From Hibiscus mutabilis (taxonomy: Eukaryota; Streptophyta; Magnoliopsida; Malvales; Malvaceae), in contig CM033714.1 in NCBI GenBank assembly GCA_019671005.1, positions 84,683,909 through 84,747,908 on the forward strand: a DNA stretch of 64,000 nt, given 5' to 3'. Below are positions 31,930 to 44,189 of the stretch, one piece after another (within the stretch, counting starts at the first letter, position 1; every line of letters begins with the position of its first letter). The notes below the pieces were generated by a model. That model saw only the letters and a program-made list of their open reading frames with translations. It searched no databases and had not been told where the DNA came from. The position numbers and the translations under genes are program-made.

Positions 31930-34900
31930 TGATATGATATGATTACTTTATTGTCATCTTTATCTACATGCTCTTATTTATGATTTGCATGAAGCATGGT
32001 TGAGTGGAAGTGTATCCACTAAGCTTTGTTATGATTTGATATGATATGATTGCTTTGTAGTGTATCCACTAAGCTTTGTTATGATTTGATATGATATGAT
32101 TACTTTATTGTCATCTTTATCTACATGCTCTTATTTATGATTTGCATGAAGCATGGTTGAGTGGAAGTGTATCCACTAAGCTTTGTTATGATTTGATATG
32201 ATATGATTGCTTTATTGTCATCTTTATCTACATACTCTTATTTATGATTTGCATGAAGCATGGTTGAGTTGAAGTGTATCCACTAAGCTTTGTTATGATT
32301 TGATATGATATGATTACTTTATTGTCATCTTTATCTACATACTCTTATTTATGATTTGCATGAAGCATGGTTGAGTGGAAGTGTATCCACTAAGCTTTGT
32401 TATGATTTGATATGATATGATTGCTTTATTGTCATCTTTATCTACATACTCTTATTTATGATTTGCATGAAGCATGGTTGAGTTGAAGTGTATCCACTAA
32501 GCTTTGTTATGATTTGATATGATATGATTGCTTTATTGTCATCTTTATCTACATACTCTTATTTATGATTTGCATGAAGCATGGTTGAGTTGAAGTGTAT
32601 CCACTAAGCTTTGTTATGATTTGATATGATATGATTACTTTATTGTCATCTTTATCTACATGCTCTTATTTATGATTTGCATGAAGCATGGTTGAGTTGA
32701 AGTGTATCCACTAAGCTTTGTTATGATTTGATATGATATGATTGCTTTATTGTCATCTTTATCTACATACTCTTATTTATGATTTGCATGAAGCATGGTT
32801 GAGTTGAAGTGTATCCACTAAGCTTTGTTATGATTTGATATGATATGATTGCTTTATTGTCATCTTTATCTACATACTCTTATTTATGATTTGCATGAAG
32901 CATGGTTGAGTTGAAGTGTATCCACTAAGCTTTGTTATGATTTGATATGATATGATTGCTTTATTGTCATCTTTATCTACATGCTCTTATTTATGATTTG
33001 CATGAAGCATGGTTGAGTTGAAGTGTATCCACTAAGCTTTGTTATGATTTGATATGATATGATTACTTTATTGTCATCTTTATCTACATACTCTTATTTA
33101 TGATTTGCATGAAGCATGGTTGAGTTGAAGTGTATCCACTAAGCTTTGTTATGATTTGATATGATATGATTGCTTTATTGTCATCTTTATCTACATGCTC
33201 TTATTTATGATTTGCATGAAGCATGGTTGAGTTGAAGTGTATCCACTAAGCTTTGTTATGATTTGATATGATATGATTGCTTTATTGTCATCTTTATCTA
33301 CATGCTCTTATTTATGATTTGCATGAAGCATGGTTGAGTTGAAGTGTATCCACTAAGCTTTGTTATGATTTGATATGATATGATTGCTTTATTGTCATCT
33401 TTATCTACATGCTCTTATTTATGATTTGCATGAAGCATGGTTGAGTTGAAGTGTATCCACTAAGCTTTGTTATGATTTGATATGATATGATTGCTTTATT
33501 GTCATCTTTATCTACATACTCTTATTTATGATTTGCATGAAGCATGGTTGAGTTGAAGTGTATCCACTAAGCTTTGTTATGATTTGATATGATATGATTG
33601 CTTTATTGTCATCTTTATCTACATGCTCTTATTTATGATTTGCATGAAGCATGGTTGAGTTGAAGTGTATCCACTAAGCTTTGTTATGATTTGATATGAT
33701 ATGATTACTTTATTGTCATCTTTATCTACATACTCTTATTTATGATTTGCATGAAGCATGGTTGAGTTGAAGTGTATCCACTAAGCTTTGTTATGATTTG
33801 ATATGATATGATTACTTTATTGTCATCTTTATCTACATGCTCTTATTTATGATTTGCATGAAGCATGGTTGAGTTGAAGTGTATCCACTAAGCTTTGTTA
33901 TGATTTGATATGATATGATTGCTTTATTGTCATCTTTATCTACATGCTCTTATTTATGATTTGCATGAAGCATGGTTGAGTTGAAGTGTATCCACTAAGC
34001 TTTGTTATGATTTGATATGATATGATTGCTTTATTGTCATCTTTATCTACATGCTCTTATTTATGATTTGCATGAAGCATGGTTGAGTTGAAGTGTATCC
34101 ACTAAGCTTTGTTATGATTTGATATGATATGATTACTTTATTGTCATCTTTATCTACATACTCTTATTTATGATTTGCATGAAGCATGGTTGAGTTGAAG
34201 TGTATCCACTAAGCTTTGTTATGATTTGATATGATATGATTACTTTATTGTCATCTTTATCTACATGCTCTTATTTATGATTTGCATGAAGCATGGTTGA
34301 GTTGAAGTGTATCCACTAAGCTTTGTTATGATTTGATATGATATGATTACTTTATTGTCATCTTTATCTACATACTCTTATTTATGATTTGCATGAAGCA
34401 TGGTTGAGTTGAAGTGTATCCACTAAGCTTTGTTATGATTTGATATGATATGATTGCTTTATTGTCATCTTTATCTACATACTCTTATTTATGATTTGCA
34501 TGAAGCATGGTTGAGTTGAAGTGTATCCACTAAGCTTTGTTATGATTTGATATGATATGATTACTTTATTGTCATCTTTATCTACATGCTCTTATTTATG
34601 ATTTGCATGAAGCATGGTTGAGTTGAAGTGTATCCACTAAGCTTTGTTATGATTTGATATGATATGATTACTTTATTGTCATCTTTATCTACATACTCTT
34701 ATTTATGATTTGCATGAAGCATGGTTGAGTTGAAGTGTATCCACTAAGCTTTGTTATGATTTGATATGATATGATTACTTTATTGTCATCTTTATCTACA
34801 TACTCTTATTTATGATTTGCATGAAGCATGGTTGAGTTGAAGTGTATCCACTAAGCTTTGTTATGATTTGATATGATATGATTGCTTTATTGTCATCTTT

Positions 34901-37608
34901 ATCTACATACTCTTATTTATGATTTGCATGAAGCATGGTTGAGTTGAAGTGTATCCACTAAGCTTTGTTATGATTTGATATGATATGATTACTTTATTGT
35001 CATCTTTATCTACATACTCTTATTTATGATTTGCATGAAGCATGGTTGAGTTGAAGTGTATCCACTAAGCTTTGTTATGATTTGATATGATATGATTACT
35101 TTATTGTCATCTTTATCTACATACTCTTATTTATGATTTGCATGAAGCATGGTTGAGTTGAAGTGTATCCACTAAGCTTTGTTATGATTTGATATGATAT
35201 GATTACTTTATTGTCATCTTTATCTACATGCTCTTATTTATGATTTGCATGAAGCATGGTTGAGTTGAAGTGTATCCACTAAGCTTTGTTATGATTTGAT
35301 ATGATATGATTGCTTTATTGTCATCTTTATCTACATACTCTTATTTATGATTTGCATGAAGCATGGTTGAGTTGAAGTGTATCCACTAAGCTTTGTTATG
35401 ATTTGATATGATATGATTACTTTATTGTCATCTTTATCTACATACTCTTATTTATGATTTGCATGAAGCATGGTTGAGTTGAAGTGTATCCACTAAGCTT
35501 TGTTATGATTTGATATGATATGATTGCTTTATTGTCATCTTTATCTACATACTCTTATTTATGATTTGCATGAAGCATGGTTGAGTTGAAGTGTATCCAC
35601 TAAGCTTTGTTATGATTTGATATGATATGATTACTTTATTGTCATCTTTATCTACATACTCTTATTTATGATTTGCATGAAGCATGGTTGAGTTGAAGTG
35701 TATCCACTAAGCTTTGTTATGATTTGATATGATATGATTGCTTTATTGTCATCTTTATCTACATACTCTTATTTATGATTTGCATGAAGCATGGTTGAGT
35801 TGAAGTGTATCCACTAAGCTTTGTTATGATTTGATATGATATGATTACTTTATTGTCATCTTTATCTACATACTCTTATTTATGATTTGCATGAAGCATG
35901 GTTGAGTTGAAGTGTATCCACTAAGCTTTGTTATGATTTGATATGATATGATTACTTTATTGTCATCTTTATCTACATACTCTTATTTATGATTTGCATG
36001 AAGCATGGTTGAGTTGAAGTGTATCCACTAAGCTTTGTTATGATTTGATATGATATGATTGCTTTATTGTCATCTTTATCTACATACTCTTATTTATGAT
36101 TTGCATGAAGCATGGTTGAGTTGAAGTGTATCCACTAAGCTTTGTTATGATTTGATATGATATGATTGCTTTATTGTCATCTTTATCTACATGCTCTTAT
36201 TTATGATTTGCATGAAGCATGGTTGAGTTGAAGTGTATCCACTAAGCTTTGTTATGATTTGATATGATATGATTACTTTATTGTCATCTTTATCTACATA
36301 CTCTTATTTATGATTTGCATGAAGCATGGTTGAGTTGAAGTGTATCCACTAAGCTTTGTTATGATTTGATATGATATGATTACTTTATTGTCATCTTTAT
36401 CTACATACTCTTATTTATGATTTGCATGAAGCATGGTTGAGTTGAAGTGTATCCACTAAGCTTTGTTATGATTTGATATGATATGATTGCTTTATTGTCA
36501 TCTTTATCTACATACTCTTATTTATGATTTGCATGAAGCATGGTTGAGTTGAAGTGTATCCACTAAGCTTTGTTATGATTTGATATGATATGATTGCTTT
36601 ATTGTCATCTTTATCTACATGCTCTTATTTATGATTTGCATGAAGCATGGTTGAGTTGAAGTGTATCCACTAAGCTTTGTTATGATTTGATATGATATGA
36701 TTACTTTATTGTCATCTTTATCTACATACTCTTATTTATGATTTGCATGAAGCATGGTTGAGTTGAAGTGTATCCACTAAGCTTTGTTATGATTTGATAT
36801 GATATGATTGCTTTATTGTCATCTTTATCTACATGCTCTTATTTATGATTTGCATGAAGCATGGTTGAGTTGAAGTGTATCCACTAAGCTTTGTTATGAT
36901 TTGATATGATATGATTGCTTTATTGTCATCTTTATCTACATGCTCTTATTTATGATTTGCATGAAGCATGGTTGAGTTGAAGTGTATCCACTAAGCTTTG
37001 TTATGATTTGATATGATATGATTGCTTTATTGTCATCTTTATCTACATACTCTTATTTATGATTTGCATGAAGCATGGTTGAGTTGAAGTGTATCCACTA
37101 AGCTTTGTTATGATTTGATATGATATGATTACTTTATTGTCATCTTTATCTACATGCTCTTATTTATGATTTGCATGAAGCATGGTTGAGTTGAAGTGTA
37201 TCCACTAAGCTTTGTTATGATTTGATATGATATGATTGCTTTATTGTCATCTTTATCTACATGCTCTTATTTATGATTTGCATGAAGCATGGTTGAGTTG
37301 AAGTGTATCCACTAAGCTTTGTTATGATTTGATATGATATGATTGCTTTATTGTCATCTTTATCTACATGCTCTTATTTATGATTTGCATGAAGCATGGT
37401 TGAGTTGAAGTGTATCCACTAAGCTTTGTTATGATTTGATATGATATGATTGCTTTATTGTCATCTTTATCTACATACTCTTATTTATGATTTGCATGAA
37501 GCATGGTTGAGTTGAAGTGTATCCACTAAGCTTTGTTATGATTTGATATGATATGATTACTTTATTGTCATCTTTATCTACATACTCTTATTTATGATTT
37601 GCATGAAG
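31930..37608 (+). repeat. 107-bp minisatellite array, about 53 copies
   Basis: The marker TGTATCCACTAAGC starts at 32011 and 32061 (a shortened unit), then at 32168 and every 107 bp without a single indel up to 37518 (51 units). Units differ at only a few sites: GCTTTATTG or ACTTTATTG, CATGCTC or CATACTC, GAGTGGAAG or GAGTTGAAG (GTGGAAG only in the first units). Each unit contains TTTGATATGATATGATT and AAGCATGGTTGAG. Since 107 is not a multiple of three and stops are frequent, it does not encode a repeat protein. The right LTR of the same element has two units (markers at 48837 and 48944, also 107 bp apart). Confidence 0.98.
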
Positions 37609-39026
37609 CATTTATGTATATATATTTGAATAGATTCAACCATTCGATGTAATTTCCATGATTGTAAACAACAATAACTTAAGTCTCATTTACTTCAACC
37701 TAACAATTGAGAATTTAAGTTAGCATGATAACCTTATATCCTTTCAACCAAAACTCAAACAACCATTACATACCAAAGCATGCATCGACTATATCATGAT
37801 AAAGCCAAAAGTAGTTTTATACATATATACATGCCTCCACAAAATATAGCATCACTTTAATTACATACCAAAGACACAACCAATCATACTAGTCAAGCAA
37901 GTGCCACCATCCTAGAGTCAAATAAGATAGACAAAACATACACTTATATCCCTTTTGATCTTGCTTTACTCCTTGGTTTCAATCTACTAGTATCAAGCTA
38001 ATGCAGTTTCAAGCTATTGATGTTCTCGTATCACAATCCCACTTTTTCTTATCGTTGTGATAATACCTGGTTCAATTGATTCTAGAATCACATAAAATTA
38101 AGGAATTATAACTGAGTTGATTAACTATTTGGTCAGATATGCTATTTTTATTTCTATTAGACCATTCTAGTTTGAAGGAATCATTTATGTATATATATTT
38201 GAATAGATTCAACCATTCAGTAATTTCACAGATTGTAAACAACAATAACTTAAGTCTCATTTACTTCAACCTAACAATTGAGAATTTAAGTTAGCATGAT
38301 AACCTTATATCCTTTCAACCAAAACTCAAACAACCATTACATACCAAAGCATGCATCGACTATATCATGATAAAGCCAAAAGTAGTTTTATACATATATA
38401 CATGCCTCCACAAAATATAGCATCACTTTAATTACATACCAAAGACACAACCAATCATACTAGTCAAGCAAGTGCCACCATCCTAGGAGTCAAATAAGAT
38501 AGACAAAACATACACTTATATCCCTTTTGATCTTGCTTTACTCCTTGGTTTCAATCTACTAGTATCAAGCTAACAGTAGTTTCCAAGCTATTGATGTTCT
38601 CGTATCACAATCCCCTTTTTCTTATCGTTGTTTTGATCTACGGGTGTCCTTTTTCCTTCAACAATTTCCTATATGTCAATCCTAAGCTTCCTCCACCGAT
38701 CCCTTGTTCTCACCAAATTAAGGAATTTTCCATGAGCTCACACTCTTTCTAACTATTCGGTTCAATGAGGAAAGGAGAAGAAAATGGTCCACCGATTTTT
38801 TGACCAAGTTTTCCTAAGGGACACTTGGCTTTGGTCCTCTAATTAGGTAGCGTTTAGCATGCAAACATGTTAATTAGAAATGCATACAAAGTGGTCATTT
38901 AAGAAATGGCCATTCGGTTATTTAAGTTCACACTTTAGTCCCCTAAATTCAAAATCAAAACATATGATAGGTAAAAAATCAAATTTTAATATAGTATCCT
39001 TCTAGACCCTATTTTAGGATGTTACA
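37607..39026 (-). repeat. 3' LTR of element B, truncated and internally duplicated
   Basis: Positions 38056-39026 match the right LTR from 45677 to 46674. Positions 37607-38057 repeat 38183-38630 at an offset of about 575 bp, so a ~575-bp part of the LTR is present one full time plus a partial time. The terminal ~240 bp of the LTR (45440-45676) is absent. The junction with element A's array falls at a short shared 'gca/tca-tttatg' sequence. Confidence 0.85.
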
Positions 39027-39029
39027 AAT

Positions 39030-39400
39030 CCCCCTTAAAGAAATTCGTCCTCAAATTTACTTGAGAGAAACAAGTGAGGGTATTGATCTTTCAGAGAAGA
39101 CTCAAGTTCCCAGGTAGCTTCTTCTTGTTTATGATTTCTCCAAAGTACTTTGACAAAGGGCACCATTTTGTTTCTAAGTCTTTTAATCTGGCGATCAAGT
39201 ATCTGAATCAGCTCCTCTTTATAGGAGAGATTAGTGTCTAGCTCCATCTCTTCAGGCTAAGGATATGGGAAGGATCAGATCTATACTTGAGTAACATAGA
39301 AACATGGAAAACATTGTGAATTTTATCGAACTCACTTGGAAGAGCCAATTTGTAAGCTACAAGACCTACTCTCTCCACAATATCGAATGGTCCGATGAAA
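39030..39400 (-). pseudogene. Element B chromodomain remnant
   Basis: The C-terminal end of the chromovirus polyprotein. It encodes the chromodomain-like text VKVLWRNHKQEEATWELES followed by YPHLF and ends just before the polypurine tract. A frame change and a stop separate it from the integrase. In chromoviruses this domain directs integration to marked chromatin. Confidence 0.75.
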
Positions 39401-40590
39401 CAAGGACTAAGTTCTCATTTCTTCCCAAATTTGAGGACTTTCTTCCGCAGAGAAACTTTTAGGAAAACCCGATCACCTACTTCATAAGAAATTTCTCTTC
39501 TCCTTTTATCAGCATAGGTCTTTTGCCTGTCAAAAGCTGCTTTAAGTCGATCATGAATAATTTTAATATTTTCTTCGGTTTCTTTCATGAGATCAGGTCC
39601 CAACATTTTGTTTTCTCCCAATTCTGACCAACAAAGTGGTGTTCTGCATCTTCTACCATAAATTGCTTCAAATAGAGTCATTTGAATAGAAGTTTGATAG
39701 CTGTTGTTATATGAAAATTCGGCTAGGGGTAGGGATTTTTCCCAATCCTTTCTGAACTCAACAATACAGGCTCGAAGCATGTCTTCAAGAATTTGAATGA
39801 CCCTTTCTGACTATCCATCCGATTGAGGATGAAATGCAGTACTTAAATTAATTTTTGACCCCAGGGCTCTATGAAGAGCTTTCCAAAATTTGGAAGTAAA
39901 CCGGGGGTCCCTATCCGAAATAATAGAAACTGGATTTCCATGCAATCTAATTACTTCTCGGATGTAAATTATGGCCAATTGTTCTAGACATAGAGTCTTT
40001 CGAATGGGTAGAAAGTGAGCAGATTTGGTCAGTCTATCGACAATTACCCACACTGAATCATTTCTTTTCGGTGACAAGGGTAAACCGCTAACAAAGTCCA
40101 GGGTGATGTGCTCCCACTTCTATTTAGAGAGTTCAATAGGTTGTAAGAGTCCTGAGGGGACCTGATGTTCAGCTTTAATTCGTTGACAAGATAAACACAG
40201 AGAAACAAATTCAACAATGTATTTCTTCATTCTCGGCCACCAATACAGGTCTTTAAGATCTTTGTATATCTTAACTGACCCATGGTGAATTGAAAATGGA
40301 TATTGATGGGCTTCAATTAACATATCCTTCCTTAATTTCTCGTTACTAGGCACACAAACTCGGTCTTTAAAGTATAGTATTCCATTCGACTTCAAGGTGA
40401 AGTCAGAATGAGATTCAGTTCTCAGACCTTTCAGTAACTTTCGAAGCTCAGGATCAATTTGTTGTAAAGCCTTGATCCTGTTCATTAGATCAGCCGTAAC
40501 TTGTATTTCTGATAAAAGATTTCGATTCTTCAAGAGCTTAAAATGGGCATTAATAGCCACCGATACTACAACAAGTAAGGAAATTGATCA
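39401..40590 (-). pseudogene. Element B integrase remnant
   Basis: A zinc-binding HHCC region (HQYPFSIHHGS, then CLSCQRIKAEH, 40170-40310), followed by the core: VIVDRLTKSAHFLP (catalytic Asp, near 40040), ISDRDPRFTSKFW (Asp, near 39920), then AFHPQSDG and after a stop the segment with the third acidic residue. The GPY/F-type end (FIGPFDIVERVG) is in another frame near 39380. Stops at 39811 and 40120, among others, make it nonfunctional. Confidence 0.8.
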
Positions 40591-41258
40591 ATATTTTTTT
40601 ATATATCAAGAATTTTAGCTTGAATCAAGTTTAATTCAAAACATAAAAGGCTTAAAGGGTTCGAATAATGTCCCTTACCACTAGAATGTTTGCGGCTGAG
40701 TGCATCAGCTACAATATTGGCTTTCCGGAGATGATAGTCTATGAGTAAATCATAATCTTTCAACAACTTGAGCCATCTTCTTTGTCGGAGATTCAACTCT
40801 TTTTGTTCCAAAATATACTTGAGACTCTTGTGGTCTGTAAACAAGTAACACTTTTCTCCGAATAGTAGTGCCTCCAAATTTTTAGAGCAAAAACTACTAC
40901 AGCCAATTTGAGATCATGAGTCGGATAATTTGATTCGTGTGGCTTATGTTGTTGGGATGCATAGGCCACAACCTTGCCATCCTGCATAAGGACACAACTG
41001 AGCCCTGGATGAGAGGCATCACTATAGACTGTATACTAATTTCCTGGCTCTGGTTGAATCAAAACTAGGGCATGGGTAAGGGCTTGCTTGAGTTGGTTGA
41101 AACTCATTTGCTATTTTTCTATCCAAACAAAACTTTCTTCCTTTCTAAGTAATTTGGTTAAGTCTAGGGCCAAGGTAGAAAACCCCTTCACAAATCTTCG
41201 GTAGTACCTGACTAAACCGAGGAAACTCTTAACTTCTTGAACACTTTTAGGAGGTAGC
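40591..41258 (-). pseudogene. Element B RNase H remnant
   Basis: Typical Gypsy text: SFLGLVRYYRRFV (RT/RNase H link, 41210-41170), YSDASHPGLSCVLMQDGKVVAYAS (first Asp, near 41020-40960), then FTDHKSLKYI near 40830 and ADALSRK near 40690. Frame changes at about 40870 and stops. It joins the RT at 42792 if element C is removed. Confidence 0.8.
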
Positions 41259-42787
41259 TGATAAGTGTTCAAAAGTACTATTTTTCTTACCCTTTTTACT
41301 CATATTATTGTTAGACTTAGGCTCATATTAGTTACATAATTAATCATTCATGCATTAATCCATGTTTCCTTCCATCGTTGAGCTTGATTGCATAACGTGG
41401 TTGTTTTTGTGGGAAAAGATGTTGCTTTGGTGTGTTTTGTGTGTATGTACATGATTACTTGCCAAAGCAAGGCTAGAGCTAGTTGCCAGGGCAATGCATG
41501 AAGGAGATGCCAAGCTAGTTGCCAGGGCAATGTATGAAGGAGACGCCGAGCCAGTTGCCAGGGCAATTGTCGACAAATAATAAGGTGATATGGTAGTCGA
41601 AATTGATGACTAGACAAGCCCAAGATGACGTGGAGCAAAGCTAAATCCCAAAGGAGTTTGATTTCCATGAAGAGGTTAAAGAAGAATTAAATTCCAAGAA
41701 GATATGAGAAGTTCTAGAAGGAATATAATTATAATAAAGAATTATATTCTTTAAAGATAATTTAATTCCAGCTTAACTTCCTCCTCAAAGAAGGACTTTG
41801 ACCTAGCCCTATAAATAGATCACCAAGCCGTCAACTCCAAATGGGGAGAGATGAGAGAATTTTCGACAAGCATCAAGGGCAAGGAGATTTCGACAAGCTT
41901 CATCCATAATTCATCTTTTTCTTTCTTGTTCAATTAGGTTCATGCTAGGGATTCTTTATCTTGTGTTTCTTTGGAACCTAGCCATGAACTAAATCTATTT
42001 GGCTAAGGTTATTGTGTCTTGTGGTTGTGAGAAACTATTGGATTTTGTTTAGGTAATAAGACTTTGCACTTTTCTATTCAAGGTTTATTCATTCTTGGTT
42101 CTTATTCTTGTTTGCGAGTGAATTGGGAGAAGATCTCGTAACTTCATCTATTTATCTAATATCGGGAGAGTTAGATTTAAGAAACGAATGAATATGATAT
42201 TTATTCAATCTATTGATGGTGAAGATTAATCCGACTTAGGAATAAGTTAAGGATTTCAACGGCTAAGAGGAGCGCAAGATTGGTTGTTGTTCACCCTTGA
42301 TTCACGTAGGGATGTATTATCAAGGCATGCACAAGTAGCCAGAGTTTCGACTTAGGGATAAGAAGAAACCATTGAAGAATGCTCTGCCGAACCTTGAAGG
42401 TTGCTGCCCAGACGCCCAAGTAGTTGCCCAACTAGTCGCCCAGGCAACCATCAATTAGTTTCCAAGGCAACCCCATTGTGCAAGTTGCCACGGCAACTGA
42501 GTTGCCCTTGCACTCTTTTACCAAGACGATCCAATCGGCTATCACACTTCAACTCACGATAACCTGGCCTATCTCTCTCATTTGATCTCATCTATTCTTT
42601 TACTTTATTGCTTTCTAGTTTAGTTATTAGTTAAACTCCTATAATCTTCTATTTGTGTTTTTACTTTTTATAGTGCAAGAGATTATATTCTTGAAGTGGC
42701 ACCAATCCCTGTGGAGACGATATCTTTTATACTATAACTTGCGACGTGTACACTTGCACAATTGTGGAGCACTTATTACGCGCAATA
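41259..42787 (+). mobile_element. Element C: 1.5-kb non-coding element in B
   Basis: Bounded by direct repeats GTAGC (41254-41258 and 42788-42792; GTAGCT if shared T is counted). It starts TGATAAGTGTTC and ends ACGCGCAATA, with a subterminal inverted pair ATAAGTGTTC / GAGCACTTAT. A TATA-like CTATAAATAG at about 41811 precedes conserved islands shared with the element at 25901-27240. Near its 5' side are three 36-bp units, each with TTGCCAGGGCAA (41483, 41519, 41555), and related TTGCC/GGCAA motifs recur at 42410-42510. No credible protein. It could be a LARD/TRIM-type or other non-autonomous retroelement; the class is unknown to me. Confidence 0.75.
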
Positions 42788-43500
42788 GTAGCTAATCGAC
42801 AATTGCTTGTACTTTTTTCGAGTCGACCTTAATGCTATCGGTTGAGATCACATGGCCTAAAAAGGATACTTCTGGTAACCAGAACTCACATTTGCTAAAT
42901 TTTGCAAAGAGTTGATGTTCTCGTAGTGTCTGTAACACTATCGGAAGGTGTTCGATATGATATTCTTTGTTTTTAGAGTAATCGAGTATATCGTCGATGA
43001 AAACAATAACAAACTTGTCCAGGAAGGGTTTGAATACCCGATTCATTAGATCCATAAAGGCAGCTGAAGCATTCGTTAAGCCAAAAGGCATAATAAGGAA
43101 TTCGAAATGACCATATCGAGTCTTATATGTTGTTTTAGGTACGTCATCTTTCTTTACTCTCATTTGATAGTAACCGGATCGGAGATCAATCTATGAGAAT
43201 ACACTTGCCTCTTTCAACTGATCAAACAAATCTTCGATTCTCGTTAGAGGATGTTTGTTCTTGATTTTGATTTGATTGAGTTGGCGATAATCAATACATA
43301 GCCTCATTGACCCATCCATCTTTTTGACAAACAGAACGAGAGCTCAACAAGGAGATGAGCTTGGTCGAATGAAGCATTTGTCTTGTAGTTCTTGTAACTG
43401 ATTTTGGAGTTCTTTTAATTCAACTAGTGTCATTCTATAGGGAGTAATAGACACATGATGAGATCCCGATTGAAAACCTCAATCTTGAATTCTACCTCTC
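42788..43500 (-). pseudogene. Element B reverse transcriptase remnant
   Basis: Contains RSGYYQMRVKKDDVPKTT, then GHFEFLIMPFGLTNA and the active-site motif FVIVFIDDIL (two Asp), followed by FSKCEFWLPEVSFLGHVIS. The part upstream of 43165 has several stops. It ends at the element C insertion just after the KVQAIVD codons. Confidence 0.82.
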
Positions 43501-43990
43501 GAATTGGTGGCAATCATGAGAGTTCCTCGGGAAAAACATCATGAAAATTTGACGCAATTAAAATAGGTTCCATACCTGAAGAAGCTTTATTGAATTCGAA
43601 TATTGAGGCAAAAGTGGGGTTCAAATTCCTCAAGGTTTTGTCTATCAAGATTATGGATTCTTTTCCTAACCCATACAAATAGAGTTGTTTCTGGTTACAA
43701 TCTACCCAAGCCTGATGTTTGGCTAGCCAATCTAAGCCCAAAATTAGGTCGAATTCATTGAAGGGTAGTACTAACAAGTTTGCAGGGAAAGGAATGCCTT
43801 GAATAAACAAGGGACAATATTTACACATTTGATTTACGATAACCTTATCACCTAAAGGGTTGGTAGCTATTAGATTACAATCAGAAAGCTTGAGATTCAA
43901 ATGAAATTTCTCAATCAATTTAGAACAAATAAAGGAGTGGGTTGATCCTGAATCAAATAAAGCATATACATGATGATTTTAAAGTTAAAT
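43501..43990 (-). pseudogene. Element B aspartic protease remnant
   Basis: An aspartic protease active-site motif, LFDSGSTHSFI (D-S-G), near 43965-43930, is followed by the typical FDLILGLDWLAKH near 43740. The open segment 43514-43918 is intact, but flanking stops cut it from gag and RT. Confidence 0.78.
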
Positions 43991-44189
43991 AATACATGCA
44001 ATTACGTCAAGATAGTCATCTTTTTCACGTCCCCGGATATGATAAACTTGAGCAGGGGCCCGAGACTCTTGGTGAGTTAAAGTTAGAGGTTGATTTCAAT
44101 TTCTTCTAGTATTTCTAGAGTGAGCTTGCTTTGCTCTCTTGCCCTTGAATGGATGGCTCGAATTGGTCTGAGAAGAGGTTTTAGCATGG

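Larger units (their letters stand above)
30163..37608 (+). repeat. 5' LTR of element A, truncated and swollen by a minisatellite
   Basis: The first ~1.77 kb is collinear with 47138-48755. From about 31930 it becomes a 107-bp tandem array that fills the rest. Sequence beyond the repeats in the right LTR (48960-49344) is absent here. Open frames at 30210-30491 and 31563-31937 lie in LTR sequence and are not genes. Confidence 0.85.

Noticed and set aside
31563..31937. 124-aa open frame in the left LTR of element A
   Set aside because: LTR sequence; the right LTR has a related but broken frame (48499-48699), and no domain is present.
31930..37608. Regular repeats considered as a CRISPR-like array or a coding repeat
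   Set aside because: Units are back to back without unique spacers, the period is 107 bp (not a multiple of three), stops occur in all frames, and the context is an LTR in a plant genome.
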